Origin: Diphasiastrum complanatum
Lineage: Eukaryota > Streptophyta > Lycopodiopsida > Lycopodiales > Lycopodiaceae
Direction of reading: 5' to 3'
DNA length: 64,000 nucleotides
Assembly (NCBI GenBank): GCA_029204225.1
Contig: CM055100.1
Coordinates: 55,259,278 to 55,323,277, forward strand
Part shown: one piece after another, positions 59,301 to 64,000 of the stretch
Position numbering within the stretch: position 1 is the first letter of the stretch
Layout of the letters: each line of letters begins with the position of its first letter
The notes under the pieces: generated by a model
The model's input: only the letters and a program-made list of their open reading frames with translations
What the model was told of the DNA's origin: nothing
Databases searched by the model: none
Program-made: the position numbers and the translations under genes

Positions 59301-62300
59301 CCCACCATATATTGTAGGTTACATGATAATGCAAGGTCTAAATATGCTACACATGTCATGACCCCATACGCACTCATATCCAAGAGGTGTTTCCTATGAA
59401 ACTTCTCCTTGATCCCAACTACCCAAATGAGAATCTATTTTTCTTGTGCCGGCAATGGACTTTCTTGGATTCTTCATTTTTCTTGACCCAAGCAGGATTC
59501 AATCTATCCAAAATTAGCCTAACCCTAAAGGCCCTCATGAAGTTCACATGTTCTTAAGATTGGCCACTCAGCTACTTCAATCTATCCTAAACGTTGCTTC
59601 AATTGCTTCCCCATTCCACTCTCTCTGAGGAAAAGAGATGACTTCTTGGTCTTTTGAAATTTGAATGCCAAATATCACACAAGAGTCTTGGTCCAAGACC
59701 CACCAAGTGTACTCCCTGGTTGATATTCGCCGTTATGGCACACTATTCACCCCAAACTCATTTTGCCTGATGTAGTGTTGACACTAGGCTATGGTTTTAT
59801 AGAGAAAGCAACATGGGTAGGATCTCTAATAGAACCAATAAACCATCATTACAAGTGCTACAAAACACTACACATTGTTCGTTCAAGCTCCTTGCAAGCT
59901 CATGGTGGTGGGAGTCAAGAGGCAAAACCCTACCTGCACACACCTCAAGTAGGGTCACAACCACTACCTATCATGAAGGCAGTTGTGCTTCTATTCCTTT
60001 GTGGGTATACCTGAGCAGGTCAATAGCACCATTAGGATCGATGTCAACCTACTCATTGACCTGCTTCTTGGCTCTGCACCACCTTTCCGCATGTCCAAGT
60101 TGAACTCCAACGACATGCATCTACAATAAATTCATCTAAATCAAAGCCTTTTTGGTGCTCCAGTTCTCCTTGTTAATAAAACATTAGACGACCAAGTGTC
60201 TTCGTATTGACTGCAGAGCAAATTGACCACATTCAAAATCCATAGCATATCCTACACATGGATGAACTTTACAATCACTTAAGCAAGACCAATGTCTTCT
60301 CCAGAATTAATGTTTGCTCTGGCTACCTTGGTGATGCCATGCGCAGCACAATTGGCGTATAGAAACCTATTCATGCCTTTTTGTGCCTTTTGGCAGCACT
60401 AGTAAATCTCCCAGTTTCCATAACACCATGAACGTTATCTGACCACCCCTTCTTGGCATTTTGTTTCATGGTGTACTTTGATGGCATTCTTATTTACAGC
60501 ACGTCCCCTATTACTCATTTGGACCATTTGGCTCGTCCTCCAACTTCTATCCAGTGAACCATGAAACTTTCAAAATTACCTTGTTAGCCAAGGTTCATTG
60601 GGGTTTTCCTTGGTCTACAATCATCAAATTGCCTTGCTGTTATTGACCACTGAACTTGTGCACATGAATTACCTTTGGCTGAAATTGTGATATATACCTC
60701 TTTTATGATGATTGATACAAGAACTTTCAGTGTTTACACCTTCTGAAGATCTTCTTTCAACCCTAATATTAATCATGGCACTGTGGCAGCAGGGCTATGA
60801 AGGCCTCACTTTTAGGTTTTGAAGACTTTTTGATGATTCGATTTTGTTTACAACAAACCACAATTTAATACTGGGATAGGTCTGTTTTTTTGGACTGCGT
60901 TCCTGCGTTCCGGAACGCTGGCGTCCAAAACGCCGTTCCGTAGCAACATAGGTAATAATGACAATTTTGCTTAAAGTATGAATCTGTTTTGGAAATCTAG
61001 CTCACAAATGTCACTACTTTGATCTGTGCACATAGGATTGCTGATTAGGGTACTAGTCACTGTCTCACTATCTTGCTTCTGCACATCTATATAGTATTGT
61101 CAGTAAAATTAAAGCTTTTAACATGTTCTTACATCTTGATTCCAGAAAGCCTTAAAATCCTTGCTCCAACAAATCTTAGCAACTATTTTTTGGGAAAAAA
61201 CTAAATTTGAATAATTTTAATCTTGTTTAAATCAAATGGAGTCTGAATTCAAGTTTTCTGGTGAATGTTCACAACATAAGTGCTTAGAATATATCTAATA
61301 CAAGGTATTTAGATGTGTTTTAGATGCCATTTCACAGCTTTTTTTTCTTTTCTAGACACCTATAAACATTTTGTAAAAAAATTCCCGAGAAAAAAGATAA
61401 AAAATAAAAAACCAAAAAAACTACAAATATGTTACAATATCATATCCGCATAGCATCATGTTTTGGATGTTTCAGGGGGCCCACATTTTCTGAAGACCGT
61501 TTGACAAACATTGCAAATCAAGTGATAAATAGAACAAATACATTTTAATTGATAGAAAAGTCCATGGAAAAAATAAGTTTCAATCGAAACATGGAAGGCT
61601 TTTACGAGTTCCAAACAAAACATCTGTTAAAATGACCTAAAAAAACTCGTTCTGATCATCAGAGGACTGAGATTAGCTAAAAAAAATTTAAATATGACAA
61701 CCATTTTTCACAGCACGGGATATTTTGCACAACATTAGAAGGCTAATGAGTAGTGGCATTCGAACAAACCTGTGCAAGGCAAAGAACCCTTGTGGCTAAC
61801 TCAGCAGAAGCGTACCCATTAGCCATGCCAGTCATGAATGGTGACAATCCAGACATGAATGGCGACAATCCAGTCATACCCAAAGGATTGCCACCAGGAG
61901 TTTGCAAAGCAAGTTTCTGCAGCCGAAACCTTTTTCCTTGTTAGCACATGAAGATTGCAAACAAACATCAATGCATAATTCACCATTTTGAGACAATATA
62001 AGAACAGCTTGCTTAAAAAATAGCTTGTATTCAAGTTCAAATAGTACTAAAATAATTGGTGATAGCACCCAGCATCAACATCACCTGTATAGCTATTTGA
62101 TGTTGTGCCTGTGCCATAACATTTGCTTGGTCGGGCTTTGGCTGACCACTGCACAAATCATGTATAGTCAGAACTACCTAAGGCACAAACTACAGTAAAG
62201 TCCAAATCATGACCCGGAAGGTTCGGAGACTTGCCTGTTGACTTGAAAGTTTGCTTTTGACCTACCTGGCTGTGGCACGGCGGACTGTTAGGGTCTTATC

Positions 62301-63579
62301 ACCCATTTTCAAACCATTCAAAGCAGCACATGCAACATCAGTGACAGCAGGATCCTGCATAAATGGGAGGAAATTGAAGTTATTTTCTGTTCCAAACCAA
62401 TCAAATCAGCAAATGCACAATCTGTGATGGCAGGGTCCTGGTAGAAGGATTGCAAATTGAAATGTGACACAATTGATTACAACAAATATTTCCCATGAAG
62501 TTAGTCATCAGTACCAAATAAGAAATCCAAGTAAAGGAGTAAAAACTGAAGGCAAATTGCATATTGACCTGAACGGAACAACCATACATGCTGGAGTTGA
62601 CACACATAATGTGCTGAACATATGCATCTACACTAATCAAGAATCATATGTGACTTACTACCAACATTTTGCACCAAAGGACTAGTATAAAAAGGTCAAC
62701 ACCAAAGAGAAACGGACTTGGTAAACGCAGAAGCCATATCCTTTTGAATTTCCTGTGTCCCTATCTTTTACAAGGTCAAAGCCACGCAGTTGCCTGCATT
62801 GAAAAAGCCAAAATACAAAATAAAGTGCAAATGTATTTGATAAAAAGTTGGCCAAGGCCTAGTCTTACAGTGTAAAAAATTTCCAAGTTACTCTACTCTA
62901 CTCTGATTTAAGCACAGCTGCTAACATTTTAATGAGCTAGCTCAGCTTACATTCTCTAATTACTATGAAGGCTGCTGGTTGCATGCAGCAAGCTGCCCTT
63001 AGTATTGGGACAACATTAAGCAAGAGATATAAAGGCCTTTTGTTGCCATCTAGAGACATAAAAAGCTTGGTGATATGTACCACTAAGACAGAAATCTGGC
63101 AGTTCCATTTCTTCTCCATAAGCGTTACAGATGCTGGAGCCACAAACGAAAGCAAACAAGAAACAAGACAAAACAGAACAACCCACTTCGACTGTCAAGT
63201 CTTTCTGGCCATATCAAATACTGCTAGCAATCAAGCAATCAATGGCAGGTAACACTAATAATGCTGCAGTAATCAGTACACACATCATCTACTTGATTTT
63301 TGAGTTATGAGCATCAGGCAGATTGACGTTTTGCACAAAAGCTAGATGTTCCAATGTGGGATAATTGTTAAAACATAATGCATCAATGGATTGACAATAT
63401 CAGGAATGCTGTTGGTACTTGTATATACCCAGTTCATAAAAACTATCTCAGAAATAGCCAAGCAACCAAACAATTACCCAAATGATTCCAGTAGCTCTTT
63501 TATTTGTGCCTCGGTCAGATAGTATGGTAGTCCACCAACAAAAACACGATCTGGTCCATCAGCTCCTGCCGCTGCGCAT
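56347..63579 (-). CDS. U2AF65: U2AF large subunit (U2AF65), 3' part of gene
   Basis: Eight exons on the minus strand, all joining in frame with GT-AG introns: 63478-63579, 62718-62793, 62266-62354, 62085-62148, 61770-61916, 56954-57035, 56672-56739, 56347-56490 (TGA at 56347). Together 257 codons. They encode RRM2 ('DRVFVGGLPYYLTEAQIKEL', 'GYGFCVYQ', 'VACAALNGLKMGDKTLTVRR'), a linker with 'GMTGLSPFMSGLSPFMTGM', and the C-terminal UHM ('TRVLCLAQVVSVDELKDDEE', 'VNLVIPRPKPTGEEVPGLGK', 'VFVEYSDTEAAAKAKASLNG', 'FGGNYVVVMYY'). U2AF65 binds the polypyrimidine tract in the nucleus and recruits U2 snRNP. The RS domain and RRM1 lie beyond 64000. The gene looks intact and is the only clear host gene here. 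Confidence 0.95.
56851..56880 (-). repeat. Duplicated exon end (decoy donor) in a U2AF65 intron
   Basis: A 30-bp block matching 56951-56980 (the 3' end of the upstream exon with its GT donor) at an offset of exactly 100 bp, differing at a few positions. It lies in the intron and keeps a GT after 'aagtatg'. Confidence 0.75.
57219..58925 (+). mobile_element. Copia remnant inside a U2AF65 intron (antisense)
   Basis: LTR-like start 'tgttgaaagataatacc' at 57219. The GAG-pre-integrase segment 'DKLRHERYGHLCYQSM' follows near 57710. Integrase pieces: 'CEACALGKQQRQKFPK', 'DLVHSDLWGPT', 'MSFIDDFSRKIWIYFLKKKS' (57747-58035), then 'TPPHTPQQNGVAKRKNRTIV' (Glu replaced by Lys) and 'YFLGYSEKSKAYRLYD'. The RT begins 'WQQAMQKEYDSIL' and stops at 58925. 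The element is on the plus strand, opposite to U2AF65, so it does not offer sense polyadenylation signals to the host transcript. The LTR call is weaker than the integrase call. Confidence 0.75.
58926..61769. other. Rest of the 4.7-kb U2AF65 intron
   Basis: No protein-like frames. At 60893-60955 a CpG-dense block contains the palindrome 'gcgttccggaacgc' and further 'cgttcc' words in otherwise AT-rich DNA, possibly the end of a small DNA transposon. Confidence 0.45.
62394..62447 (-). repeat. Duplicated exon start (decoy acceptor) in a U2AF65 intron
   Basis: About 54 bp resembling 62311-62364 (the 5' part of the RRM2 exon) at an offset of 83 bp. On the minus strand it reads 'ccag' followed by 'DPAITDCAFADLIG', parallel to the true 'DPAVTDVACAALNG'. 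Confidence 0.75.
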
Positions 63580-64000
63580 CTGCACACACTTTGAACATTC
63601 AACCTCCATAGAAGACATACCTTGGGACAAATAGAAACTCTCAAAACAATTCTGGGTCAAGTTCGATATGTGTGTTACCATATCAATTATTAACCCTAGG
63701 CCTTATTCATGCCTTTTGACAAAAAAAGTAGCACTTGTGCCCTCATTCGTTTAAACTGACTCTTTACAAAGTACCTCTTAGCTTCGCTGCATCAGTTTAG
63801 TTAGCTTGGGCATAGGCTCAGGAAAATCAGATTAGAAAAAGAAGCTTACTATTGGAGATCACTGCTCCATCAATCAACCTTGATCTACAGTGCTTGATTT
63901 ACACATTTTTTCTCTATCAACCTATGCTCAGTTGTGAAAAACTGGTATCCTAAGACTTTCCTAGCAGAAATGTGCACTAGTTACATTAAGCTTCAAATCT
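63580..64000. other. U2AF65 intron, upstream part
   Basis: Intron sequence upstream of the first visible exon; the next exon (RRM1 side) is not within the window. Confidence 0.6.

Overview
The window is nuclear DNA from a land plant. It is AT-rich and carries spliced genes with GT-AG introns, TTTAGGG/CCCTAAA telomere-type motifs, Ty1/copia elements with tRNA-iMet-type primer sites (TGGTATCAGAGC), a Ty3/gypsy integrase, a tRNA-derived SINE-like insert, and very long GA/CT and TG microsatellites. The only clear host gene is the 3' half of the splicing factor U2AF65 (minus strand, 56347-63579). The 4.7 kb intron and heavy nesting of old transposons suggest a large genome; a seed-free plant or gymnosperm is possible, but the sequence does not settle it.

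Layout. 1-3.5 kb: gene-poor, degenerate repeats and telomere-motif hairpins. 3.7-5.6 kb: LTR-flanked element without a coding interior and with two CT tracts. 5.8-13.2 kb: an old copia (X) split inside its RNase H by a second, nearly complete copia (F) that has lost its reverse transcriptase core. 13.8-21.1 and 22.7-28.4 kb: two decayed copies of one multi-gene DNA transposon (element A), separated by a gypsy integrase. 28.4-31 kb: gag fragments, a telomere-like patch, a 343-bp GA tract and a BED-finger fragment. 32.0-34.5 kb: nearly intact transposase gene (element B). 34.5-40.6 kb: higher-order duplicated array with a hAT-like tail carrying AT-hooks. 40.6-46.7 kb: LTR pieces, a SINE-like insert with perfect 17-bp target duplications, and copias Y and Z. 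46.7-51.7 kb: element E, with a DUF7869-like transposase and, on the opposite strand, a ParB-like/DNA-methylase gene. 51.7-56.3 kb: copia RT tail and two small inverted-repeat elements. 56.3-64 kb: U2AF65 with a copia remnant in an intron.

The most unusual content is element A. Besides a DDE-like transposase it carries, in both copies, a four-exon gene whose product joins an N-terminal histone H3 domain (beginning MARTK in copy 1) to a C-terminal domain that reads as a Ulp1/SENP-like (C48) cysteine protease. A divergent promoter with 5 (copy 1) or 8 (copy 2) CACGTG boxes lies upstream, and a further gene of unknown function is transcribed convergently from the other side. Element E independently combines a transposase with a bacterial-type ParB/adenine-or-cytosine methylase module. 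So two unrelated transposons here carry proteins expected to act on chromatin or DNA marks. All copies carry stops or frameshifts and are probably dead here; intact relatives would have to be sought elsewhere.
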